Part shown: positions 33,468 to 41,432 of the stretch, piece after piece
Position numbering within the stretch: position 1 is the first letter of the stretch
How the letters are laid out: each line of letters starts with the position of its first letter
NCBI GenBank assembly: GCA_016872835.1
Contig: VGYX01000012.1
Coordinates: 27,065-91,064, forward strand
From: Planctomycetota bacterium
GTDB lineage: Bacteria; Planctomycetota; Phycisphaerae; Phycisphaerales; SM1A02
Reading direction: 5' to 3'
DNA length: 64,000 nt
Position numbers and translations under genes: made by a program
Notes under the pieces: model-generated
What the model was told of the DNA's origin: nothing
The model's input: only the letters and a program-made list of their open reading frames with translations
Database searches by the model: none

Positions 33468-33940
33468 CTGACCATCAGCGACAGGCCTTGATGCGCCGTG
33501 CCATCCACTTGAGCGCGGAGAACGTGCAGCGAGGTGGCGGTCCCTTTGGCGCAGTGATCGTGCGGGATGGCACGATCGTGGGGGAGGGCTTCAACCGCGT
33601 CACAGCATCGAATGATCCGACGGCGCACGCCGAAATGGTTGCCATACGCGAGGCATGCAGGCACCTGAAGACCTTCACGCTCGCGGGTTGCGAGATCTAC
33701 ACCAGTTGTGAGCCCTGTCCGATGTGCCTGAGCGCGATCTACTGGGCGCGTCTCGACCGCATCTGGTTCGCCAACACCAAGGTCGACGCCGCTGAGATCC
33801 AGTTCGACGATCACTTCATCTACGACGAGCTCGCCAAGGATGTGGCGCACCGCACCATCCCGATGCGGGGCATGCTCCGCGACGAGGCTCTCGCCGTCTT
33901 CCGGGATTGGCAGGCGAACGCTTCGCGTATCCGATATTGA
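33464..33940 (+). CDS. Guanine deaminase (CDA-fold)
   Basis: The 158-residue zinc enzyme of the cytidine deaminase fold has its zinc site at H55-A-E57 and C85-P-M-C88. The body (GGGPFGAVIVRDG, then DPTAHAEMVAIREAC and CEIYTSCEPCPMCLSAIYWA) matches bacterial GuaD, which turns guanine into xanthine. tRNA adenosine deaminase shares the fold, but the C-terminal R-I-R-Y-like end and the purine context favour guanine. The ATG overlaps the stop of the fusion gene (ATGA), so both come from one message, and the product feeds xanthine dehydrogenase encoded next. Confidence 0.88.
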   Translation: MTDHQRQALMRRAIHLSAENVQRGGGPFGAVIVRDGTIVGEGFNRVTASNDPTAHAEMVAIREACRHLKTFTLAGCEIYTSCEPCPMCLSAIYWARLDRIWFANTKVDAAEIQFDDHFIYDELAKDVAHRTIPMRGMLRDEALAVFRDWQANASRIRY

Positions 33941-33953
33941 GCGGACCTGCTGC

Positions 33954-33959
33954 TAGACT
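33954..33959 (+). promoter_or_regulatory. -10-like hexamer TAGACT for xdhABC (leaderless)
   Basis: TAGACT lies just after guaD and ends 8 nt before the xdhA ATG at 33968. The xdh genes may therefore have their own promoter within the purine island. Confidence 0.55.
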
Positions 33960-33967
33960 CCCTCGCG

Positions 33968-35437
33968 ATGCGTGACTACGCGCTGCTGCATGTGAACGGC
34001 GTGCCACGCGAGGTGAGAGGCCGCGAGGCGCTCATGATGCTCGCCACCTGGCTTCGCAAGGAGGCCGGCCTTCCGGGCACGAAGATCGTCTGTGCGGAGG
34101 GTGACTGTGGCGCCTGCACGGTGCTGCGCGCCTTCGACACCCCCGGTACGGAGTCGTTGGACGCGCCCTTCGAGGTGATGAATTCCTGCATCGCGATCGT
34201 TGCGCAGATGGATGGCGCGCACATCGTCACCGTCGAGGGCATGCAGGATGGCGACGCGCTCGCGCCGGCGCAGGAAGCCATGCGGCGCTGCCACGGGAGC
34301 CAGTGCGGTTTCTGCACGCCCGGCTTCGTGATGGCGCTCAGCGGCATGCTTGAACAGCACGGTGGTGTGGCCGTCGAGCGCAAGGTCGCCGCGAATCACC
34401 TCACGGGCAACCTCTGCCGATGCACCGGATACGAACCGATCCTCGAGGCCGCTTGCACCGTGCGCACCTCGCCGCGCCATGTCGTCGGACCGCGCTACGG
34501 AACACGCGAGCGTCGTGAGCGTGCGCGTGCCGCGATGCAGGACGGGCTGCAGATCGAGCATGACGGCGTCCGATTCGCGGCTCCGACCTCGCTGCGCGAG
34601 GCGTGCGCCTTCGTGGCCGCGCACCCGGGCTGCCGGGTCGTCGGCGCCTCCACGGATCTTGGCGTCCCGATCAACAAGGGTCGCCCGATGCCTGAGGCGC
34701 TGCTGAGCCTGCACCTGATCCCCGAACTGCATGAGGCGCGGCTCACGCGATCGGAAGTCGTGGTGGGTGCGCGCGTGCCGCTGGCGAAGGTGCGGCACCT
34801 CTGCGAGCAGGCTGCGCCCGAGTTCGCGCGCTTCCTGAATCTCTTCGCGTCGCCGCAGATCAAGAACGTGGCCACGCTGGTCGGCAACATCGCGACCGGC
34901 TCGCCGATCGGCGACACGCTGCCGTTCCTGCTCGTCTCGAACGCGATGGTGCACGTGGCAAGCAGGCCGGGCGGTCGCGGCGCGGTGCAGCGGCGCGAGA
35001 TCCCGATGACGAGGCTTTACCGCGGCTACCGCCAGCTTGCGCTGGAGCCTGGCGAGCTGATCACGCACGTCTCGTTCGAGCGAACCCGTCCCAAGGAGGT
35101 CGTGCGTCTGTTCAAGGTCTCGCAGCGCAAGGATCTCGACATCAGCACGGTGAGCGCCGCCTTCGCGCTCACGCTGGCCGGCCCGCGCACGAAGGGAAGC
35201 CGGCAGGTCACCGAGGCGCGGGTCGCGCTGGGCGGCGTGGCCGCCACGCCGATCCGGCTGCCCGAAGTCGAGAAGGCGCTCGTCGGAACCCTTGATGCGG
35301 CACGGATCGAGCCGATCGCCGCGCTGATCGGGCGCGCCATCGCACCGCTGAGTGACGTGCGGGGCACGGCCGCCTATCGCACGATGCTGGCCGCGAACCT
35401 GTTCCGCCAGTTCGCGCAGGAGTTGCTCGATGGCTGA
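33968..35437 (+). CDS. xdhA: Xanthine dehydrogenase small subunit (2x[2Fe-2S], FAD)
   Basis: The 489-residue subunit carries the two iron-sulfur domains and the FAD domain of a bacterial xanthine dehydrogenase. Cluster ligands are visible in CAEGDCGAC with a later C (first cluster), and in CHGSQCGFC and NLCRC (second cluster). The FAD-binding segment NVATLVGNIATGSPIGD and the C-terminal CODH-type FAD domain follow. Electrons from hypoxanthine or xanthine pass from the molybdenum subunit to NAD+ here. The gene overlaps xdhB by 8 nt. Confidence 0.95.
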   Translation: MRDYALLHVNGVPREVRGREALMMLATWLRKEAGLPGTKIVCAEGDCGACTVLRAFDTPGTESLDAPFEVMNSCIAIVAQMDGAHIVTVEGMQDGDALAPAQEAMRRCHGSQCGFCTPGFVMALSGMLEQHGGVAVERKVAANHLTGNLCRCTGYEPILEAACTVRTSPRHVVGPRYGTRERRERARAAMQDGLQIEHDGVRFAAPTSLREACAFVAAHPGCRVVGASTDLGVPINKGRPMPEALLSLHLIPELHEARLTRSEVVVGARVPLAKVRHLCEQAAPEFARFLNLFASPQIKNVATLVGNIATGSPIGDTLPFLLVSNAMVHVASRPGGRGAVQRREIPMTRLYRGYRQLALEPGELITHVSFERTRPKEVVRLFKVSQRKDLDISTVSAAFALTLAGPRTKGSRQVTEARVALGGVAATPIRLPEVEKALVGTLDAARIEPIAALIGRAIAPLSDVRGTAAYRTMLAANLFRQFAQELLDG

Positions 35438-37853
35438 TCGCGCCGAGAGCGAGACGCCCCGCGTGGGTGCCGCGGTGCTGCCGGATCCCGGTTCGGTGCC
35501 GCACGATTCGGCGACCACGCATGTCACCGGTCGCAGCGAGTATGTGGACGACCGTCCGATGCTGCGCGGGGAACTGCTGTGTGGCATCGTCTACAGCCCG
35601 CACGCGCGCGCGCGCCTGACACGACTGGATCTTTCGGCCGCGCTCGCGGTGCCGGGTGTGGCCTGCGCCGTGACGGCCGCCGACGTGGCGCACAACCTGT
35701 GGGGCAGCATCATCGTGGACCAGCCGCTGCTCGTGGAGCAGGAGGCCCAGTACGCCGGCGAGGTGGTCGCTGTCCTTGCCGCCGAGAGCCGCGAGTCGCT
35801 GGCGAAGGCCATGCGTGCGGTGCGTGTGGAATGGGAGAAGCTTCCGGCGATCCGCTCGATCGATCAGGCGGTGGCGGCGGGCGCGTTCATCGGTGCCGAG
35901 CGCTCCATCGCCCGCGGAGACGCTGACGCTGCGCTTGCCGCGGCGCCTCACCGTCTCTCCGGCACGGTCGTGATCGAGGGCGCCGATCATTTTTATCTGG
36001 AGAGCCAGGCGGCGATCGCCTACCCGCGCGCGGACGGGCCGATGGAGGTGCATTCGTCCACACAGCATCCGACCGAGACGCAGCATGTGGTGGCGGAGGC
36101 CATCGGCGTTCCCTTCAACGAAGTCGTCTGCATCGCGCGCCGGCTGGGTGGAGGTTTCGGCGGCAAGGAGTCGCAGGCCGCGCCCATCGCCGCCTACGCC
36201 GCGCTCGTGGCCCGCAAGACCGGCCGTCCCGCGCGTCTTGCGATCAGCAAGGACGACGACATGATCATCACGGGCAAGCGCAACCCGTTCCAGATCCGAT
36301 ACGAGGTCGGATTCGACGGCGAAGGGCGGTTGCTCGCGCTGAAGGCCCAACTCCACTCGGATGGCGGCGCCTACGCCGATCTTTCCACGGCGATCATGGA
36401 GCGCGCGCTGCTCCACAGCGACAACGCCTATTGCATCCCCGACATGCACGTGCGCGGGCAGGTCTGCCGAACGAATCACCACCCACACACGGCATTCCGC
36501 GGTTTCGGGGGCCCGAAGGGAGTGGCCATGATCGAGTCGGTGATCGAGGACGTCGCACGGACCTTGGGTCGTGACGCGCTCGATGTCCGCAAGCGCAACG
36601 TGTACGCGCCCGGCCGCGACACCACGCACTACGGTCAGAAGGTCGAGAACAACTGTCTTCCCGCGCTGTTCGAGTCGCTCGAGGCGCGGTGCGACTACCG
36701 CCGCCGGCGCGAGGACATCACGAAGTGGAACGCCGACCGCTCGAGCAACCCACGCGGGCTCTCCATGACGGCGGTGAAGTTCGGCATCTCGTTCACCACC
36801 CGCTTCCTGAATCAGGCGAACGCGCTGGTGAACGTGCATCGGGATGGCACGGTGCAGGTGTCGACGGGCGCGGTCGAGATGGGGCAGGGGGTGAACACGC
36901 GCATCGCCGCGATCGTGGCCGAGCGCCTCGGCGTGCCGATCGGTGCGGTGCGGGTGATGGTCACCTCGACCGAGAAGAACGCGAACACCTCGCCCACCGC
37001 CGCGAGCGCGGGCACCGACCTGAACGGCGCTGCCGCGGCCGCCGCGTGCGATCGCATCTGTGCGCGACTGGCGAACCTTGCGCTGCATCTGCGTGACCTG
37101 CCGCCCGAGCGCTGGCCCTCGCGTACCGCGGGGCTCGGCACCCAGCCCGAGGCGCAGGTCACCGACCACCCGCCCGCTGAGCCGGTGCGTTTCGAGGCTG
37201 GCCGCGTGCATGCCGGTCCGTTCTCGATCGCCTTCGCCGACCTCGCCCGCGAGGCGTGGCTCAGCCGCATCTCCATCTGCGAATATGGTCATTTCGCCAC
37301 GCCAGATCTGGGCTTCAACAAGCTCACGGGCCAGGGCCGTGCCTTCCTCTATTACACGCAGGGGGTGGCGGCCAGCGAGGTGGAGATCGATCGCTTCTCC
37401 GGCGAGGTGAAGGTTCGCCGCGTGGACCTGCTGATGGACATGGGCCGCCCGATCAACCATGCGCTCGATGTCGGGCAGGTGACGGGCGGCTTCGTGCAGG
37501 GGATGGGATGGGTCACCACCGAGCATCTCTTCTACAACGCCGATGGTCTGCTCGTGTCGCACTCGCCGAGCACCTACAAGATCCCGAGCATCCAGGACAC
37601 GCCGCGCGTCTTCAACGCGCATCTTGTCTTCAACGAGGGCAACGCCGCGAACATCCGAGGCACGAAGGCCGCGGGCGAGCCGCCGCTGCTGCTGTCGCTC
37701 TCGGTCTGGACGGCGATCCGTGACGCGGTCATGAACGCGCGCGCGGCCCGCTCTGGGGGTCGTGACCTTGTTCCAATGGCCATCCCAGCCACCGCCGAGC
37801 GCGTGCTGCGCGCGCTTGAGCCTGAAGCCTTCGCCGCCATCGAGACGCGCTGA
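35430..37853 (+). CDS. xdhB: Xanthine dehydrogenase molybdenum subunit
   Basis: The 807-residue subunit binds molybdopterin and oxidises hypoxanthine and xanthine to urate. Typical motifs are GGGFGGKES, RGFGGPKG, the MGQGVNTR cofactor loop and the active-site glutamate E750 in KAAGEPPLLLS. The substrate-orienting arginine region TAFRGFGGP is present. The ATG at 35430 lies inside the end of xdhA. Its product should pass urate straight to the uricase encoded on the opposite strand 7 kb away. Confidence 0.95.
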   Translation: MADRAESETPRVGAAVLPDPGSVPHDSATTHVTGRSEYVDDRPMLRGELLCGIVYSPHARARLTRLDLSAALAVPGVACAVTAADVAHNLWGSIIVDQPLLVEQEAQYAGEVVAVLAAESRESLAKAMRAVRVEWEKLPAIRSIDQAVAAGAFIGAERSIARGDADAALAAAPHRLSGTVVIEGADHFYLESQAAIAYPRADGPMEVHSSTQHPTETQHVVAEAIGVPFNEVVCIARRLGGGFGGKESQAAPIAAYAALVARKTGRPARLAISKDDDMIITGKRNPFQIRYEVGFDGEGRLLALKAQLHSDGGAYADLSTAIMERALLHSDNAYCIPDMHVRGQVCRTNHHPHTAFRGFGGPKGVAMIESVIEDVARTLGRDALDVRKRNVYAPGRDTTHYGQKVENNCLPALFESLEARCDYRRRREDITKWNADRSSNPRGLSMTAVKFGISFTTRFLNQANALVNVHRDGTVQVSTGAVEMGQGVNTRIAAIVAERLGVPIGAVRVMVTSTEKNANTSPTAASAGTDLNGAAAAAACDRICARLANLALHLRDLPPERWPSRTAGLGTQPEAQVTDHPPAEPVRFEAGRVHAGPFSIAFADLAREAWLSRISICEYGHFATPDLGFNKLTGQGRAFLYYTQGVAASEVEIDRFSGEVKVRRVDLLMDMGRPINHALDVGQVTGGFVQGMGWVTTEHLFYNADGLLVSHSPSTYKIPSIQDTPRVFNAHLVFNEGNAANIRGTKAAGEPPLLLSLSVWTAIRDAVMNARAARSGGRDLVPMAIPATAERVLRALEPEAFAAIETR

Positions 37854-37854
37854 C

Positions 37855-38670
37855 ATGGCTGCGCCCGTGCACGACTACCTGCATCACGCCTCGCGCCTCG
37901 CGGAGCGCGGCGTCGCGTTCATCACGGTCACGCTCGTGCAGCCCGAGGGCCATGTGCCGCAGGACATCGGGGCGAAGGCGATCATCACGGCCGAGGGTCT
38001 CGCGTGGGGCACGGTGGGGGGCGGTCGCCTTGAGGCCGCGGCGATCGACCACGCCAGGGGCATGCTTGCCCGCGCCACCGACGGCGCCGGTGTGCCCCAG
38101 CCCGTCGCGCCCGAACTCGTGCGCTACGAACTCGCCCGTGACCTGAACATGGTGTGCGGTGGCGCCGCGTCGCTGTTCTACGAGGTCGCCACCGCGGCCA
38201 CCTGGAACATCGTGGTGTTCGGGGCGGGTCATGTGGCGCAGGCGACCGTGGGGCTGCTTGCCACGTTCCACTGCAATCTCACCTGCATCGATCCGAGACA
38301 GGAATGGCTCGCGCGCCTCGCGCCTCGCCCGAACCTCCGCACGGTGCTCGTGCCGGAGCCCGCGGAGGCCGTGACCGCCTTGCCGGCTGGCGCCTTCGTG
38401 CTCTGCATGACCCAAGGTCATGCCACCGACTTGCCGATCGTGCGCGAGCTGCTGCGTGCGGGGACGGCCCGCTTTATCGGCGTGATAGGCAGCGAACCCA
38501 AGGCACGAACCATGCGCAGCGCGCTTCTGAAGGAGGGCTTCGCCGAGGCCGCCGTCGTCGCCATTCGCTGTCCGCTGGGGCTTGCGATCGGCTCGAACGC
38601 ACCCGCGGAAATCGCGGTCAGCATCGCCGCGCAGCTGCTGCAGGTGCGTGACACGTCCGCCGCGTCCTGA
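37855..38670 (+). CDS. xdhC: XdhC, molybdenum cofactor insertion/sulfuration factor
   Basis: The 271-residue XdhC-family protein protects and delivers the sulfurated molybdenum cofactor to XdhB. It has the N-terminal XdhC domain with GTVGGGRLEAAAIDHAR and DLNMVCGGAASLFYE, then a Rossmann domain VVFGAGHVAQATVGLLA with the C-terminal YRRD-like region GVIGSEPKARTM and CPLGLAIGSNAPAEIAVSI. It starts one base after the xdhB stop and closes the xdh operon. Confidence 0.94.
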   Translation: MAAPVHDYLHHASRLAERGVAFITVTLVQPEGHVPQDIGAKAIITAEGLAWGTVGGGRLEAAAIDHARGMLARATDGAGVPQPVAPELVRYELARDLNMVCGGAASLFYEVATAATWNIVVFGAGHVAQATVGLLATFHCNLTCIDPRQEWLARLAPRPNLRTVLVPEPAEAVTALPAGAFVLCMTQGHATDLPIVRELLRAGTARFIGVIGSEPKARTMRSALLKEGFAEAAVVAIRCPLGLAIGSNAPAEIAVSIAAQLLQVRDTSAAS

Positions 38671-38707
38671 TCGTCACCTGAGCCGCGACATGCGGCGGGT
38701 TGCCCGG

Positions 38708-38713
38708 TACCAT
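38708..38713 (+). promoter_or_regulatory. -10-like hexamer TACCAT for the efflux operon (leaderless)
   Basis: TACCAT ends 6 nt before the ATG at 38720. It marks the start of the RND efflux operon as separate from xdhC and selects this ATG over the longer upstream frame. Confidence 0.6.
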
Positions 38714-38719
38714 CCCGCG

Positions 38720-40267
38720 ATGCTTCGGCACTTGTGGTCCGCACCAGAACGATGGCTGGCGATCCTCGTCGCGGGCGTCGTGGCGGGCTGCATGGTGGGC
38801 CCCGACTACACGCGACCCGAGCCGCTGCTGCCACAGGCGTTCAAGACTCCCGAGCCGGCGCAGGTGCGTGTCGATGCTGACGCGGACCTGAACGATTGGT
38901 GGAAGCGCTTCAACGACTCCAAGCTCGACGAGCTGATCGAGCGGGCACAGAGGGGCAACATCACCCTTATGCAGGCGGGTGTGAGCATCGCTCAGTACCG
39001 CAGCGGATACGGCATCAGCTACAGCCAGCTCTTCCCGAGCCTCGATCTCGGTTCCAACTACAACTACTCCCTGTTCAACACCGCCCAGGTCGGCGCCGAC
39101 ACGCCTTCCGCCCCGTTCAACCAGTGGGGCTACGGCGTGCGGATCGCCAGCTGGGAGATCGACCTGTTCGGCAAGATCCGTCGCGGCATGGAGGCCTCGC
39201 AGGCCCGGCTGCAGGCGAGCGTGGAAGGCTGGCGGCTCGCGATCGTGAGCCTTCGCGCCGAGGTGGCGACCTCGTACCTCACGATCCGCACGCTGCAGGC
39301 GCAGCGGGACCTCGCGGTTCGCAACGTCGACCTGCTGCAGCAGATCTACGACGCCACGAAGGCGAAGTACAAGGCCGGCACCGCCTCGCAGATCGATCTC
39401 AGCGAATCGGCGGCGCAGCTCGCGACCTCGAAGGCCACCGTGCCCAAGCTCGAGGCCGCCATCAAGACCCAGTGCAACGGCCTCAGCGTGCTGCTGGGCG
39501 AGGCCCCTGGGCCCATGCAGGACGAACTTGCCGCGAGCGCCCCGATTCCGCTGATCGAGGGCGAGACCGCGATCGGCATTCCGAGCGACCTGCTGCGACG
39601 CCGCGCCGATGTGCTGCAGGCGGAACGGCTGCTCATGGCCGCCACGGCCGAGATCGGCGTGGCCGAGGCCGGTTACTACCCCGACCTGCGCCTGAACGGC
39701 ACGTTCGGCATCGCCGCCACGGACTTCTCGGGCCTCGGCGACATCATGAACCAGACCTACACGGTTGGTCCGACCCTTACCTGGAACTTCTTCAATGGCG
39801 GGTTGGTCACCAGCCAGGTCCAGTTGAAGCGGGCGGTGGCACTGGGTTCGGCGCTGCAGTGGCGGCAGGCCCTGCTCAACGCCGCCGGCGAGGTGCAGAG
39901 CGCCATCGACAACTACGCGGGTGCCCGTCTGCAGGTGAAGGCGTACACCGACACGCTCAGTGACATGAAGAACGTCTACGACCTGGCCCTGTCGCGCTAC
40001 AAGGCGGGCACGATCAACATCACGCAGCTGCTGCAGCTGGCCCAGTACGTTCTGGAAGCTGAGAACGGCTACGCGCAGGCGCGCGGCCTCACCTCGCAGA
40101 ACCTCGTGGGCCTGTATCGAAGCCTCGGCGGGGGATGGGAGAGCGTGCAGGTGCCCGCCGCCGGCGACGACGCCTTCGAGAAGGACGGTCCCGACATGTG
40201 GAAGAAGCAGCCGAAGTTGCCGAGCGAGAACCCGGCCGCGCCGGCCGATCAGGGAGTGAACGGATGA
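38720..40267 (+). CDS. RND efflux outer-membrane lipoprotein, NodT/OprM type
   Basis: The 515-residue TolC-family channel has a lipoprotein signal (G-V-V-A-G-C24) followed by MVGPDYTRPE, the hallmark N-terminus of the NodT group. Two repeated outer-membrane-efflux domains follow (for example GIASWEIDLFGKIRRGMEAS and the PSDLLRRRADVLQAERLL box). It should form the trimeric exit duct for the pump encoded next. It comes first in the operon, whereas the outer-membrane gene is more often last. The ATG of the adaptor gene overlaps its stop (ATGA). Confidence 0.93.
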   Translation: MLRHLWSAPERWLAILVAGVVAGCMVGPDYTRPEPLLPQAFKTPEPAQVRVDADADLNDWWKRFNDSKLDELIERAQRGNITLMQAGVSIAQYRSGYGISYSQLFPSLDLGSNYNYSLFNTAQVGADTPSAPFNQWGYGVRIASWEIDLFGKIRRGMEASQARLQASVEGWRLAIVSLRAEVATSYLTIRTLQAQRDLAVRNVDLLQQIYDATKAKYKAGTASQIDLSESAAQLATSKATVPKLEAAIKTQCNGLSVLLGEAPGPMQDELAASAPIPLIEGETAIGIPSDLLRRRADVLQAERLLMAATAEIGVAEAGYYPDLRLNGTFGIAATDFSGLGDIMNQTYTVGPTLTWNFFNGGLVTSQVQLKRAVALGSALQWRQALLNAAGEVQSAIDNYAGARLQVKAYTDTLSDMKNVYDLALSRYKAGTINITQLLQLAQYVLEAENGYAQARGLTSQNLVGLYRSLGGGWESVQVPAAGDDAFEKDGPDMWKKQPKLPSENPAAPADQGVNG

Positions 40268-41409
40268 TGACGCACCCACGACGCCTTCTCGCCTCGGCCC
40301 TGTTCGGCGCGCTCGCCGCGTGCGGCCAGCAGCCGCCACCCGCGCGCCCCGAGGGTGTCCCTGTGACCACCGTGGCCGTCGCTAAGCGCGACGTCCGGAT
40401 GCGGATGAACTACCCCGGCATCATCACCTCGCCGCGCGGCATCCAGCTCGTGGCGCGCGTGCCGGGCTTCCTGCTCAAGCAGGGCACCGCCGACGGCGCG
40501 GTCACGAAGCCCGGCGACGTGATCTACCGCATCGACCCGCGGCAGTACGAGGCCGCGGTGCTCGCCGCCGAGGGCAAGCTTGCCGAGGCGACGGCGCAGC
40601 GCAACTACGCCAAGCTCGAGCGCGACCGCAACGAGCCGCTCGTGAAGCAGAACGCGATCAGCCAGCAGATGTTCGACGACCTCGTGACCAAGTACGAGTC
40701 GGCGCAGGGCCAGATGGAAGTGGCACAGGCGCAGCTCGTGAACGCGAAGCTCGACCTCTCGTACTGCACGGTCAGCAGCCCCTTCGCTGGCGTGCTGGGG
40801 CCCAGCGCCTACTTCGAGGGCGCCGTCGTGGGCGAGGCGAACACGCGCAACCTGAACACGCTGGTGCAGATCGACCCGATGTGGGTGCAGTTCAGCCCCT
40901 CGTCCAAGGAATGGCCGCGCTTCCAGGAGTTGATGGCCAAGGGCAGCTTGCCCGTGCAGCTCACCACCGACGGTGACCGGCCGGCGAAGGCCTCGGGCCG
41001 CCTGATCTTCGCCGACAACCAGGTCTCCACCAGCACGAGCACGCTCATGCTGCGTGCGGAGTTCCCGAACGCCTCGGGCGCCTTCCGGCCCGGCGCCTAC
41101 GCCAACGTCACCGTGGACGTCGGCGACCTCGGCGACTGCCTCGTGCTGCCGGAGCGTGCCGCGTTCGCGCGCCTCTCCGACATCTTCGTCTGGCGCGTGA
41201 AGTCCGACGACACCGTCGAGTCGGTCTCGATCAAGCCCATCAAGGTGGAGGATGGTGACCTCGCCTTCACCAGCACGCTGCAGGTCGGCGACCGCATCGT
41301 GGTCGACGGCATCCAGCGCCTGAAGGCGGGCAGCAAGATCATCGACACCGGCGCGCAGGCCGCCAAGCCTGCTCCGGCCGCGCCTGCCGCGACGGGAGCC
41401 GCGAAGTAA
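40264..41409 (+). CDS. RND efflux periplasmic adaptor (membrane fusion protein)
   Basis: The 381-residue adaptor has a lipoprotein signal (L-A-A-C near residue 19), a lipoyl/barrel-sandwich hybrid (LVARVPGFLLKQGTADGAVTKPGDVIYRIDPRQYEAAV), an alpha hairpin and beta-barrel domains. It links the inner-membrane RND pump to the outer-membrane channel. The start is the first ATG of ATGATGA at the end of the channel gene. A proline/alanine-rich tail ends it. Substrate cannot be told from the sequence; HAE1-type systems export hydrophobic and amphiphilic compounds. Confidence 0.92.
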   Translation: MMTHPRRLLASALFGALAACGQQPPPARPEGVPVTTVAVAKRDVRMRMNYPGIITSPRGIQLVARVPGFLLKQGTADGAVTKPGDVIYRIDPRQYEAAVLAAEGKLAEATAQRNYAKLERDRNEPLVKQNAISQQMFDDLVTKYESAQGQMEVAQAQLVNAKLDLSYCTVSSPFAGVLGPSAYFEGAVVGEANTRNLNTLVQIDPMWVQFSPSSKEWPRFQELMAKGSLPVQLTTDGDRPAKASGRLIFADNQVSTSTSTLMLRAEFPNASGAFRPGAYANVTVDVGDLGDCLVLPERAAFARLSDIFVWRVKSDDTVESVSIKPIKVEDGDLAFTSTLQVGDRIVVDGIQRLKAGSKIIDTGAQAAKPAPAAPAATGAAK

Positions 41410-41432
41410 GGCCCCGGGGCCCGAACGCAGCC

